From Comamonadaceae bacterium (GTDB lineage: Bacteria; Pseudomonadota; Gammaproteobacteria; Burkholderiales; Burkholderiaceae_C), in the NCBI GenBank assembly GCA_027484575.1, contig JAIXSQ010000007.1, positions 434,001-498,000 of the forward strand: a stretch of 64,000 bases of DNA, written 5' to 3'. Numbering within the stretch: position 1 is the stretch's first letter; every line of letters starts with the position of its first letter. Positions 20,641-29,404 of this stretch are shown here, in pieces. The translations under genes were made by a program, and so were the position numbers. The notes below the pieces were generated by a model. That model made no database searches. It had not been told where the DNA came from and was given only the letters and a program-made list of their open reading frames with translations.

Positions 20641-21630
20641 ATGGCCCGCCTGAGCATCACCGACGTCGCCGGCATCGAGGTCGGCCACCACACCGACGAC
20701 CGCCGCCCGACCGGCTGCAGCGTGGTCCTGGCCCGCGCCGGCGCCGTGGCCGGCGTCGACGTGCGCGGGGCCGCCCCCGGCACCCGCGAGACCGACCTGC
20801 TCGCGCCGTCCCACCTGGTCGAACGCGTCCATGCGGTGATGCTGTGCGGCGGCAGTGCCTGGGGCCTCGATGCCGCCGGCGGCGCAATGCGCTGGCTGGA
20901 CGCGCACGGCATCGGCCTGCAGGTCGGGCCGGCCCGCGTGCCGCTGGTGCCGGCGGCGGTGCTGTTCGACCTGCACCTGGGCGACCACCGCATCCGACCC
21001 GACGCGCAGGCCGGCTGGTCCGCCTGCGAGGCGGCGTCGGCGGCGGCGCCGGCCGAAGGCAACGTGGGCGCCGGCGCCGGCGCGGCCATCGGCAAGCTGT
21101 TCGGCATCGGCCGGGCGATGAAGGGCGGCATCGGCAGCGCCGCGCTGCGCGTGGGCGGCGTCACCGTCGGCGCGCTGGTGGCCTGCAACGCGCTGGGCGA
21201 CGTGGTCGACCCCGACACCGGCCGGGTGCTGGCGGGCGCCCGTGCCGACGACGGCACGCTGCTGGACAGCCGCCGCGCCCTGCTGGCCGGCCGCACGCCA
21301 TCCCACCTGGTCGCCGGCGCCAACACCACCATCGGCGTGGTCGCCACCGACGCGGTGCTGACCAAGCCGCAGGCGCACCGGCTGGCCTCGGTGGCGCACG
21401 ACGGGCTGGCGCGCGCGATCAACCCGGTGCACACCATGCTCGACGGCGACACGCTGTTCGCCTTGGGCACGGGCGCGAGCGGCCGGCCGGCCGAGATGCT
21501 GCTGCTGGCCACGCTGGCCGCCGAAGCGGTGGCACAGGCCACCGTGGCCGCGGTGCGGGCCGCGCGCGGCATCACGGCCGGCGGGCAGTTCCTGCCGGCG
21601 CTGGCCGACCTGCCCGGGGCCGGCGCGTGA
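20641..21630 (+). CDS. P1 (S58/DmpA) family peptidase
   Basis: A 329-residue member of the N-terminal-nucleophile DmpA-type family. Visible family blocks are DVAGIEVGHHTDD at the start, CGGSAWGLDAAGG, the EGNVGAGAGA turn, and GANTTIGVVATD, where the Asn-Thr-Thr region corresponds to the autocleavage/nucleophile segment. Relatives are aminopeptidases, some acting on D- or beta-amino-acid peptides. It has no signal peptide. The stop overlaps the next start by four bases (GTGA), coupling it to the TAXI-type protein. The substrate is unknown. Confidence 0.85.
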   Translation: MARLSITDVAGIEVGHHTDDRRPTGCSVVLARAGAVAGVDVRGAAPGTRETDLLAPSHLVERVHAVMLCGGSAWGLDAAGGAMRWLDAHGIGLQVGPARVPLVPAAVLFDLHLGDHRIRPDAQAGWSACEAASAAAPAEGNVGAGAGAAIGKLFGIGRAMKGGIGSAALRVGGVTVGALVACNALGDVVDPDTGRVLAGARADDGTLLDSRRALLAGRTPSHLVAGANTTIGVVATDAVLTKPQAHRLASVAHDGLARAINPVHTMLDGDTLFALGTGASGRPAEMLLLATLAAEAVAQATVAAVRAARGITAGGQFLPALADLPGAGA

Positions 21631-23048
21631 AGGCGGGCGAACTCGCGGCGCGCCGGCTGGCGCTGCAGCGCACGCTGCGCTCGGCCCTGCTGTCGCTGCG
21701 CGATGCGCTGGTCTCGGGCGGGCCGCTGGTGCTGCTGGCCGCCGGCCTGCTCGTGGCCGCCTACGGGTGGCTCGATCCCACGCCGCCGAAGCTGGTGCGC
21801 CTGGCCACCGGCCCGGCGCAGAGCGCCTATGCCGGCTTCGGCGAGCGGTACAAGGCCGCGCTCGAGGCCGACGGCTTCGAGGTCACGCTGGTGCCCAGCC
21901 AGGGCTCGCAGGACAACGAGCGGCTACTGCGCGAGGATGCGGCCGACCTGGCCTTCGTGCAGGGCGGCACCGCCGGCGAAGGCCGCGACCCCGAGCCGGG
22001 GCTGCAGTCGCTGGGCTCGCTGTTCGTCGAGCCGCTGTGGATCTTCTGGCGCGAGGACGCCGCCCGCGCGCTGCCCGGCGGGCGGCTGGCCGCGCTGGCG
22101 CAGCTGCAGGGGCTGCGCGTCAACGTGGGCACCGAGGGCAGCGGCGTGCCGCGCCTGATGGCCCGGCTGTTCGACGCCAACGGCGTGGACCCGCGCCGCC
22201 TGCGGCTGTCGCGGCTGGAGCAGACCCCTGCCACCACGGCCTTCCTGGCCGGCCGGCTCGACGTGCTGGTGTTCGCCTCGGCGCCCGAGTCGCTGATGGT
22301 GCAGATGCTGCTGCGCACGCCCGGCGTGCGGCTGCTGGACATGCCGCAGGCCGAGGCCTATGCGCGCCGGCTGCCGTTCCTCACGCCGGTGGTGCTGCCG
22401 CGCGGCATCGTCGACCTGGCGGCCGACAAGCCGCGCGAGGACGTGCGGCTGGTGGCCACCACCACCACGCTGCTGGCCCGCGAGGACACGCACCCGGCGG
22501 TGCTGCAGCGGGTGGCGCAGGCCGCGCGCGAGCTGCACGGGCAGGCCGGCTGGTTCCAGCGCGCCCGCGCCTTCCCCACCGTCGCCCACGGCGAGTTCCC
22601 GGTCGCGCGCGAGGCCGAGCGCACCTATGCCGACGGCCCGGGCCTGCTGCACCGCTGGCTGCCGTTCTGGGTCGCCAACCTGGTCGAGCGCATGTGGCTG
22701 GCGCTCGGCCTGATCCTGGCCGTGCTGCTGCCGCTGTCGCGCGTGGTGCCGCCGCTGTATGCGCTGCGCATCCGCTCGCGCGTGTACCGCTGGTACGCGC
22801 AGCTGCGGGCGCTGGAGGACCGCGCCGCCCTGCCCGGCGCCGATCCGCAGGCACTGGGCGCCGAGCTCGAGGCGCTGGATGCGCGGGTGTCGCAGGTGGC
22901 GGTGCCGCTGTCGTACGCCGACGAGCTGTACGCGCTGCGCAGCGCCATCGCGCTGGTGCGGTCGCGGCTGCAGGCCGCCGAAGGCGCGGGCCCCGGCGCC
23001 GCCGCTGCCGTCCCCGCCGCCGTCCCCGCCGCCACGTCCCCGCCCTAG
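21627..23048 (+). CDS. TAXI family TRAP-type solute-binding protein, membrane-anchored
   Basis: A 473-residue protein starting at GTG 21627, overlapping the upstream stop. A membrane helix at about 30-48 anchors it. A TAXI/NMT1-like binding domain follows (about 52-345), starting KLVRLATGPAQSAYAGFGERY. A second membrane helix (about 350-372, WLALGLILAVLLPLSRV) leads to a C-terminal cytoplasmic coiled-coil-like segment and an Ala/Pro tail. Ordinary TAXI proteins are free periplasmic partners of a DctM-type permease; none is encoded here. A sensory or tethered role is possible. The gene ends with TAG inside the CTAG shared with the convergent CYTH gene. Confidence 0.82.
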   Translation: MKAGELAARRLALQRTLRSALLSLRDALVSGGPLVLLAAGLLVAAYGWLDPTPPKLVRLATGPAQSAYAGFGERYKAALEADGFEVTLVPSQGSQDNERLLREDAADLAFVQGGTAGEGRDPEPGLQSLGSLFVEPLWIFWREDAARALPGGRLAALAQLQGLRVNVGTEGSGVPRLMARLFDANGVDPRRLRLSRLEQTPATTAFLAGRLDVLVFASAPESLMVQMLLRTPGVRLLDMPQAEAYARRLPFLTPVVLPRGIVDLAADKPREDVRLVATTTTLLAREDTHPAVLQRVAQAARELHGQAGWFQRARAFPTVAHGEFPVAREAERTYADGPGLLHRWLPFWVANLVERMWLALGLILAVLLPLSRVVPPLYALRIRSRVYRWYAQLRALEDRAALPGADPQALGAELEALDARVSQVAVPLSYADELYALRSAIALVRSRLQAAEGAGPGAAAAVPAAVPAATSPP

Positions 23049-23950
23049 GCCGGCGGCAGCCGGTCCGACTGGACCTCGAGCGCGGCGAGCAGGGCCAGCT
23101 GCACGGCGCCGCCGCGTGCGGCCTGCACCGCATCCCCGGCCGCCGCCACCTGCGCGGCAGCGGCGTCGGCGCCCAGTGCCTGCAGGGCCGCCGCCAGGGC
23201 CTGCGCATGGGACGCCGCGCCCTCGCCGGCCGCCAGCAGGCTGGCCAGGTCCAGCGCCGCGGCCAGGGCGGCGTCGGCGCGCGCCGGATCGCCCACGGGC
23301 GGCAGCGGGCGCGGCGGCTTCGGCCCGCCACCGAGCGCCAGGGCCCGGCCCCGGCTGGCCTTGCTGCGGGTGCTGAGCCACAGCCCATGGGCCTGCACCC
23401 ACACCCGCGCGGCGCGCACCACCTCGGCCACCGGACCCTGCAGTGCCTCGATCTCCAGCTCGCACACCGGCACGCTGCGCCCGCCCGCCAGGATGCGGCC
23501 TTCGTCCAGGGCGAGCTCGAGCCGGGCGGCGCCGTGCGGCTGCTCGGCGCGCAGGCGCTGCACGTCGGTCGTGAACACCGCGCCCAGCGCGACCGGCTCG
23601 CCTGCCGCGGCCGCCGCCTGCAGCGCCGCCCGGATGCGCGCGCCCAGCGGCGTGCCGTCGTGCCGCGCGAGGTCGGGCGCCGGCACGTCCCCGCCGGCGG
23701 GCACCGGCACCGGCGCGTCGTGTTCCAGCCGCTCCACCGCGCCGGCACCCGGCCCCTTGGCGGTCTGCACCCAGGCCTGCCCTTCCAGCCGCAGCCGCAG
23801 GGCCACGCCGGCGCGGGCCAGCGCCTGCGTGGGCGTGTCCAGGTACTGCGCCCGCAGGCGCAGCGCCTGCGGTGCCCGGGCCTGCAGCGCGGCGCGCACG
23901 CCCGCCAGGGCGGCGGGCGGGATGTCGAGCTTGAGTTCGAATTCGGTCAC
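23045..23950 (-). CDS. CYTH domain protein, probable triphosphatase
   Basis: About 301 residues from GTG 23950, which gives a start TEFELKLDIP matching the family ExExK motif at the extreme N-terminus. A GTG at 23971 is an alternative, 7 residues longer. The CYTH part (about 1-190) hydrolyses triphosphates such as inorganic triphosphate in YgiF-like proteins, using divalent metal in a beta-tunnel; basic and acidic pairs (RLRLEGQAW, QYLDTP) fit this. The C-terminal about 100 residues are Ala-rich and resemble a degraded CHAD-like helix. It lies two to 23 bases after the upstream binding-protein gene on the same strand. Confidence 0.8.
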   Translation of the reverse strand: MTEFELKLDIPPAALAGVRAALQARAPQALRLRAQYLDTPTQALARAGVALRLRLEGQAWVQTAKGPGAGAVERLEHDAPVPVPAGGDVPAPDLARHDGTPLGARIRAALQAAAAAGEPVALGAVFTTDVQRLRAEQPHGAARLELALDEGRILAGGRSVPVCELEIEALQGPVAEVVRAARVWVQAHGLWLSTRSKASRGRALALGGGPKPPRPLPPVGDPARADAALAAALDLASLLAAGEGAASHAQALAAALQALGADAAAAQVAAAGDAVQAARGGAVQLALLAALEVQSDRLPPA

Positions 23951-23973
23951 GGGGCGATTGTCCCCGGGCACCG

Positions 23974-25098
23974 TCAGCCGACGATGCGGCCGTCGGGCAT
24001 CAGCAGGCTCTGCGTGACGAAGCCGGCGCTGCGGCGGCGCTCGTCGTAGGCGATGCGAAAGCCCCCGAGGTCATGCGGCGCGCGGCGCTGCAGCGCGGCG
24101 AGCACGCCGGCACGCGTGGGCGGCTCCGAGGCGGCCAGCACCTCGGCCGTGTAGCGCGCGGCGATCCAGCCGGCCAGCGACAGCGCCGCCGGCGGCTCGT
24201 CGAACAGCCGGCCCAGCGCCTCGCGGTAGGCCCGCACCACCGGCAGCGCCGCGCTGGTGACCGGCACCGGCTGGGTGGCGATCACGGGCGTGGAGCGGCC
24301 CTGGGCGACCTGCGCCAGCACCAGCAGGTTGACGTCGGCGAGCGCCACCACGTAGCGCTGGCGCTGCTGCCGCTCCAGCCCCTGCAGGAAGGCCAGCAGC
24401 TCGGGCGTGCCGCCCACGAACAGCAGCACGGCCGGCGTCCCCGGCGTCAGGCGCTGGCCCAGCCGCGCCAGCTCGCCGTCGGCCCGGAAGGCCTGCAACG
24501 TCAGCCGCAGCGCCGCCGCGGTGCGCTCGGTCTCCTCGCGGTGCAGCTGCCAGTCCTGGCCGGTGGCGTAGACCGCGCCGGCCTCCACGATCCCGACCCC
24601 GCTGAGCGACCTGAGCGCGTGCACGACCTGCTCCTGGCGGCCGGCGAAGATCGGGAAGGTGCGCGCATCGGGCTCCAGCAGCGAGTTCTGCAGCCAGGGC
24701 GCCACGTGCGCCAGGCCGGCATCGAGCGCGCCCAGCTGCGCGACGACGGCCGCGGCCGTGCGGTCGCCGACGCTGCCGGTCAGGGCCACGCAGGCCGGGT
24801 TGTCGCGCGCCTCCTCGATCGCCGCCCGCACAGCGGCGGCGCTGCCGTCGACCTCGAACACCAGGTGCTGCACCGGCCGGCCACGCACCCCGCCGCGCAG
24901 GTTCAGGTCCTGCCAGGCGGCGCGGGCACCGACCAGGAAATCCCGGGACACGTCCTGCTGGGCGGCGCTGGTGTCGACGATCTGGGCCACGGCCAGCGGC
25001 CGCGCGGCGCCGCGGGGCTGCGCGTGCACGGTGGCGCAGGCGGCGCAGGCCGCACCGGCGGCCAGCAGCCGGCGGCGGGAGGAAGCGGAAGTTGCCAT
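23974..25098 (-). CDS. ABC transporter substrate-binding protein (branched-chain amino acid type)
   Basis: A 374-residue exported protein. ATG 25098 is followed by a Tat-like signal (SSRRRLLAAGAACAACATVHAQ). The mature part is a two-lobed periplasmic-binding-protein type 1 fold, starting PLAVAQIVDTSAAQQDVSRDF and with the LNLRGGVRGRPV motif, which parallels the NxxGGVxG motif of LivK-like proteins. Comamonadaceae carry many such orphan binding proteins; no permease or ATPase gene is adjacent. It could feed a remote ABC system or act as a sensor. The ligand cannot be predicted. Confidence 0.85.
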   Translation of the reverse strand: MATSASSRRRLLAAGAACAACATVHAQPRGAARPLAVAQIVDTSAAQQDVSRDFLVGARAAWQDLNLRGGVRGRPVQHLVFEVDGSAAAVRAAIEEARDNPACVALTGSVGDRTAAAVVAQLGALDAGLAHVAPWLQNSLLEPDARTFPIFAGRQEQVVHALRSLSGVGIVEAGAVYATGQDWQLHREETERTAAALRLTLQAFRADGELARLGQRLTPGTPAVLLFVGGTPELLAFLQGLERQQRQRYVVALADVNLLVLAQVAQGRSTPVIATQPVPVTSAALPVVRAYREALGRLFDEPPAALSLAGWIAARYTAEVLAASEPPTRAGVLAALQRRAPHDLGGFRIAYDERRRSAGFVTQSLLMPDGRIVG

Positions 25099-25171
25099 GC
25101 CGCCGACTGTCGCGGCATGGCATGACAGCGTGGTGACGGCGCGCGGCCGCCGCCAGGCGGCGGGCGGGCGC

Positions 25172-27499
25172 TCAGGGCGCGTTGGTGTCGAAGCCGGCGT
25201 CGACGCCCGCCTCGTTGCGCAGCGCCGCACCGGCCACGGCGTCGAGCGCGCCGTCGACCACGCGGCCGGCGGCCACCGTGCGCAGCTGGCCGTTCTGCGC
25301 CATCGCGGCCGCCAGCTTGGGCGTGAGCGACTGGGTGCGCCCGCCGGGTCCGCTGAGCATCAGCAGCGTGCGGTGCGGGCTGACCCAGACCTGCCAACGG
25401 CTCCACTGGCCCTCGGCCGACTGCAGCTCGATCCAGCTGCCCGGCTGCAGGTTCAGCGGCAGCTCGGGGCCGTCGGTCATCGGCGCGGGACCGCTGCTGC
25501 CGCCCGGCTGGGTGGGCTGGAACAGCGGCTTGTCGGCACTGGGCAGCGAGTCCATGAAGCCGGTGCTGCGCGCCTCGTCCGGGGCCAGCCAGCCGTCCTC
25601 GGCCAGGGGATTGGGGCCCAGCAGCTGCTGCAGCTCGTCCTGGCCGGCCGCCAGGGCCGCCTCGTCGGCCGGCTGCGCCGGCAGGCCCTTGAGCGCGTTC
25701 TGGTGCAGCACCGCCAGCCGGTCCAGCAGGCGCCGGATCTGCACCTGCGCGTAGCCGATGGAGGCCAGGCCCTTGCGCAGGCTGTCCAGCAGCGCGGGCA
25801 GGTGGCGCGCCAGCCGGCTCGCGGCCGCGGCGGTGGTGTGCGGCAGCACGCTCCACAGCAGCTCGGGCACCACGGCCCGGAAGCCGCCCGGGTCGTCGTG
25901 GCCGCCGGTGTCGGCCAGCTGCGCGCGCGCGACGACCTGGGTCCACGGGCCCAGCAGGAAGGCGATGACCAGCGGCGGCGCCAGGGCCAGGTCGGTGCGG
26001 ACCTCGATCTCGGCCGCGACCCGGCTGGCCAGCAGGTTGCGCTGCTCGGCCTGCAGCAGGGCCCGCACCGCCTTCTCGCGCTGGCGGCGCTCGCGGCTCT
26101 GGCCCCGGTTCCAGGTGTCCTCGAGCGTCTGCAGCGCGAAGTCGTAGGGCTCGGCGCCCTCCACGCGGGTCTCGACCAGCGCCTCGACCGCCTCGCGCAG
26201 CGGCGTGACGAAGGCATCGAAGCCGGCCTCGGACTCGGACTGCCAGGCCAGGCTGCGGCCGGTCATCTCGTCGAGCAGGCGGCGCGCGGGATGGCGCCGG
26301 TCGCTGAAGAAGCGCGGGTCGGCGATGGCCAGCCGCAGCAGCGCCGGCTCCAGCTGCCGCACGGCCGCGCGCACCGAGGGCAGCAGCCGCTCGTCGCCGG
26401 CGATGTTCTCGACCATCAGCGCCACCACTTCCAGCGCCAATGCCTGGCCCGGCCGGTGCACCTCGCCGCGCAGGGCCTCGCGCAGCTGGTCGGCGGTGCC
26501 GCCGGTGGCCTCGCGGCTGCGCAGCCGCTGCATCACGGACTCGATGCCGCGCATCTGCTGCAGCACCTCCACGGCCGCCGGCAGGGTCTCGGCGAACCCG
26601 CTGGGCGCGGCGCCGGCCACGGCCGGCTCGGGCGCCAGCGTGGCGCCCATGGCCACGCCGCCGCCGGTGTCGCCGGCCAGCAGGCGTTGCAGCCCGCGCA
26701 CCGTCAGCAGGGGACTGGGCACGCCGGCGGGGCGCGGGCCGCCGGGCACGCCGGCGACCTGGCCGATGCCGGGCAGGGTCAGCCCGGGGACGGTCAGCCC
26801 CGGCGACCGGGCCCCGCCGCCGGCGCGTGCCGGCGTGGTGCCCTGCATGATCTGGAAGCCGGCCTCGCTGACACCCTGCGCGCGCAGGAAGGCGGTCAGT
26901 TCACGGTAGACCCGGGCCAGGTGCGGGCCCATGGCCTCGCCCAGGTACTGCAGCCAGCGCAGGCGCACCGGCTGCGGCACCGGGCTTTCCTTGAGCACCT
27001 GGCGCAGGCTGCGCACGTAGGCCTCGGGACGCAGCGGGTTGGCGTCGTTGCGCACGGCCCGCAGGCCCTGGGCGGCGCACACGAGGGCGTTGAGGGGCAC
27101 CAGCTCGGCCTCGACCGCGACGAGCACCGACTGCTGCGTGCGCACGACCTCGACGCTCTCCTGGACCTTGTCGTCGTCGACCAGCTCCAGCTCGGAAAAA
27201 CTCAGGAACGCGCTGTTGCTGCCGCCGCGCGGGGCCGGCGCGCCGCCCAGCGTCTGCGCGAACTCCTGCAGCAGCGCCTGCGGGTAGGCGGCGATCAGGC
27301 GCGCCTTGTGGCGTGACAGCAGGTCGATGGCCTCGTGCATCTCCTGCCGGTCGGCCTGCCGCATGGTCTGCTGCAGGCGCCGGGGCACCGAGTCCTCGAC
27401 GTCGCGGATCACCCGCTCCATCAGGTCGCGGCCCTGCGCGGCGGCCTCCTTGACACAGGCCCGGTAGGCGGCTTGGGGAGAGGGGGCGGCGGAGGTCAC
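25172..27499 (-). CDS. DUF1631 family protein
   Basis: A 775-residue protein starting at GTG 27499 (TSAAPSPQAAYRACVKEA). It is mostly helical and cytoplasmic, without signal or membrane segments. Low-complexity Gly/Ala/Pro stretches around 240-300 separate an N-terminal and a C-terminal helical block. The end (about 690-775) has a compact domain containing GQWSRWQVWVSPHRTLLM and RVVDGALDAVAGAALRN. This tail also occurs in the protein at 29405-31552, marking the two as paralogues on either side of ettA. Molecular function of DUF1631 is unknown. All three genes face left and may be co-transcribed. Confidence 0.85.
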   Translation of the reverse strand: MTSAAPSPQAAYRACVKEAAAQGRDLMERVIRDVEDSVPRRLQQTMRQADRQEMHEAIDLLSRHKARLIAAYPQALLQEFAQTLGGAPAPRGGSNSAFLSFSELELVDDDKVQESVEVVRTQQSVLVAVEAELVPLNALVCAAQGLRAVRNDANPLRPEAYVRSLRQVLKESPVPQPVRLRWLQYLGEAMGPHLARVYRELTAFLRAQGVSEAGFQIMQGTTPARAGGGARSPGLTVPGLTLPGIGQVAGVPGGPRPAGVPSPLLTVRGLQRLLAGDTGGGVAMGATLAPEPAVAGAAPSGFAETLPAAVEVLQQMRGIESVMQRLRSREATGGTADQLREALRGEVHRPGQALALEVVALMVENIAGDERLLPSVRAAVRQLEPALLRLAIADPRFFSDRRHPARRLLDEMTGRSLAWQSESEAGFDAFVTPLREAVEALVETRVEGAEPYDFALQTLEDTWNRGQSRERRQREKAVRALLQAEQRNLLASRVAAEIEVRTDLALAPPLVIAFLLGPWTQVVARAQLADTGGHDDPGGFRAVVPELLWSVLPHTTAAAASRLARHLPALLDSLRKGLASIGYAQVQIRRLLDRLAVLHQNALKGLPAQPADEAALAAGQDELQQLLGPNPLAEDGWLAPDEARSTGFMDSLPSADKPLFQPTQPGGSSGPAPMTDGPELPLNLQPGSWIELQSAEGQWSRWQVWVSPHRTLLMLSGPGGRTQSLTPKLAAAMAQNGQLRTVAAGRVVDGALDAVAGAALRNEAGVDAGFDTNAP

Positions 27500-27621
27500 G
27501 AAGGCGTCGGCACTGGGGCGGAAAGGGTGGCGTGCCCTTTATAGCGCAGCCGACCTGACGGATCGGGCGCTTCGCCTTGGGGATCTGCCCGGTGGCGGCG
27601 CGTGCCGCCACGCGGGGCGGC

Positions 27622-29289
27622 TTACTTGAGGGCCTTGAACCGCACCCGCTTGGGCTTGGCGCCCTCCTCGCCCAGGCGCTTCTTCTTGTCGGCCTCGTAC
27701 TCGGCGTAGTTGCCGTCGAAGAACACCCACTGGCTGTCGCCCTCGGCGGCCAGGATGTGGGTGGCGATGCGGTCCAGGAACCAGCGGTCGTGGCTGATGA
27801 CCATCACCGAGCCGGCGTACTCGAGCAGCGCGTCTTCCAGCGCGCGCAGGGTCTCGACGTCCAGGTCGTTCGACGGTTCGTCCAGCAGCAGCACGTTGGC
27901 GCCCTGCAGCAGGGTCTTGGCCAGGTGCAGGCGGCCACGCTCGCCGCCCGACAGCGTGCCGACCTTCTTCTGCTGGTCCTGGCCGTTGAAGTTGAAGCGG
28001 CCGCAGTAGGCGCGGCTGGCCATCTGGAACTTGCCGACGTTGATCATGTCCAGGCCGCCGGAGACGTCCTCCCAGACGGTCTTGTCGTTGCCCAGCTCGT
28101 CGCGGCTCTGGTCCACGTAGGCCAGCTTGACCGTCTTGCCCAGCTTGACGGTGCCCGAGTCGGGCTGCTCACGGCCGGCGATCATCTTGAACAGCGTCGA
28201 CTTGCCCGCGCCGTTGGGGCCGATGATGCCCACGATGGCGCCGGCGGGGATCTGGAAGCTCAGGTTGTCGATCAGCACGCGGTCGCCGAACGACTTGGAG
28301 ACGTTCTCGAACTGGATCACCTCGTGGCCCAGGCGCTCGGCCACCGGGATGAAGATCTCGTTGGTCTCGTTGCGCTTCTGGTACTCGATGTCGCTCAGTT
28401 CCTCGAAGCGGGCCAGGCGGGCCTTGCTCTTGGACTGGCGGCCCTTGGCGTTCTTGCGCACCCACTCCAGCTCGCGCTTCATGGCCTTGGCATGGGCTTC
28501 CTCGCCCTTCTGCTCGGCCTCCAGGCGCGCTTCCTTCTGCTCCAGCCAGGTGCTGTAGTTGCCCTTCCAGGGGATGCCGCGGCCGCGGTCCAGCTCCAGG
28601 ATCCACTCGGCGGCGTTGTCCAGGAAGTAGCGGTCGTGGGTGATGGCCACCACGGTGCCGCCGAAGCGCGAGAGGAACTGCTCGAGCCAGTCGACCGACT
28701 CGGCGTCCAGGTGGTTGGTGGGCTCGTCCAGCAGCAGCATGTCGGGCTTGGACAGCAGCAGGCGGCACAGCGCCACGCGGCGCTTCTCGCCGCCCGACAG
28801 GGTCTTGATCACCGCGTCCCAGGGCGGCAGGCGCAGCGCGTCGGCGGCGATCTCCAGCAGGTGCGCGGAGTCGCCCTCGGCGCCGGCGGCCGAGATGATG
28901 GCCTCGAGCTTGCCCTGCTCCTCCGACAGCTTGTCGAAGTCGGCGTCGGGCTCGGCGTAGGCGGCGTAGACCTCCTCGAGCCGCTGCTTGGCGGCGGCGA
29001 CCTCGCCCATGCCGCCCTCGACGGATTCGCGCACGGTCTGCTCGGGCTCGAGCTGCGGCTCCTGCGGCAGGTATCCGATCTTCAGGCCCGGCATGGCCAT
29101 GGCCTCGCCCTCGATCTCCTTGTCGATGCCGGCCATGATCTTCAGCAGGGTCGACTTGCCCGAGCCGTTGAGGCCCAGCACGCCGATCTTGGCGCCGGGG
29201 AAGAACGACAGCGAGATGTCGCGCAGGATCTGCCGCTTCGGCGGCACGATCTTGCCGACGCGGTTCATGGTGTAGACGTACTGGGCCAT
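27622..29289 (-). CDS. ettA: Energy-dependent translational throttle protein EttA
   Basis: A 555-residue ABC-F protein from ATG 29289, the same length as E. coli EttA; a start 12 codons upstream is rejected on that ground. It has two ATP-binding cassettes: Walker [10 protein letters not shown] and GPNGAGKST, signatures LSGGEKRR and LSGGERGR, Walker [12 protein letters not shown] and [11 protein letters not shown]. The arm and linker between the domains are Lys/Glu-rich. EttA binds the ribosomal E site and couples entry into elongation to the ATP/ADP ratio. There are no membrane helices. The two flanking DUF1631 genes are a notable context. Confidence 0.97.
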   Translation of the reverse strand: MAQYVYTMNRVGKIVPPKRQILRDISLSFFPGAKIGVLGLNGSGKSTLLKIMAGIDKEIEGEAMAMPGLKIGYLPQEPQLEPEQTVRESVEGGMGEVAAAKQRLEEVYAAYAEPDADFDKLSEEQGKLEAIISAAGAEGDSAHLLEIAADALRLPPWDAVIKTLSGGEKRRVALCRLLLSKPDMLLLDEPTNHLDAESVDWLEQFLSRFGGTVVAITHDRYFLDNAAEWILELDRGRGIPWKGNYSTWLEQKEARLEAEQKGEEAHAKAMKRELEWVRKNAKGRQSKSKARLARFEELSDIEYQKRNETNEIFIPVAERLGHEVIQFENVSKSFGDRVLIDNLSFQIPAGAIVGIIGPNGAGKSTLFKMIAGREQPDSGTVKLGKTVKLAYVDQSRDELGNDKTVWEDVSGGLDMINVGKFQMASRAYCGRFNFNGQDQQKKVGTLSGGERGRLHLAKTLLQGANVLLLDEPSNDLDVETLRALEDALLEYAGSVMVISHDRWFLDRIATHILAAEGDSQWVFFDGNYAEYEADKKKRLGEEGAKPKRVRFKALK

Positions 29290-29351
29290 GGGGGTGTTCT
29301 GCTGTGCTTGGGTGGGGGTGCGCACGGCCGGGCGGCCGCGGCGAAGGCGTG

Positions 29352-29357
29352 ATTATC
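29352..29357 (-). promoter_or_regulatory. Candidate -10 box for ettA
   Basis: GATAAT on the minus strand, 63 bases ahead of the ettA start. A GC hairpin (arms 29367-29376 and 29385-29394) lies just upstream and may end the preceding DUF1631 transcript. Confidence 0.35.
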
Positions 29358-29366
29358 GGGGCTGGC

Positions 29367-29394
29367 GGCGGCGGGGGCGGGCGGCCCCGCCGCC
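29367..29394 (-). terminator. GC hairpin after the upstream DUF1631 gene
   Basis: Perfect 10-bp stem GGCGGCGGGG / CCCCGCCGCC with an 8-base loop, 10 bases past the stop at 29405. No T-run follows, so it could also be a processing or stability element. Confidence 0.4.
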
Positions 29395-29404
29395 GGCAGC
29401 GGCT

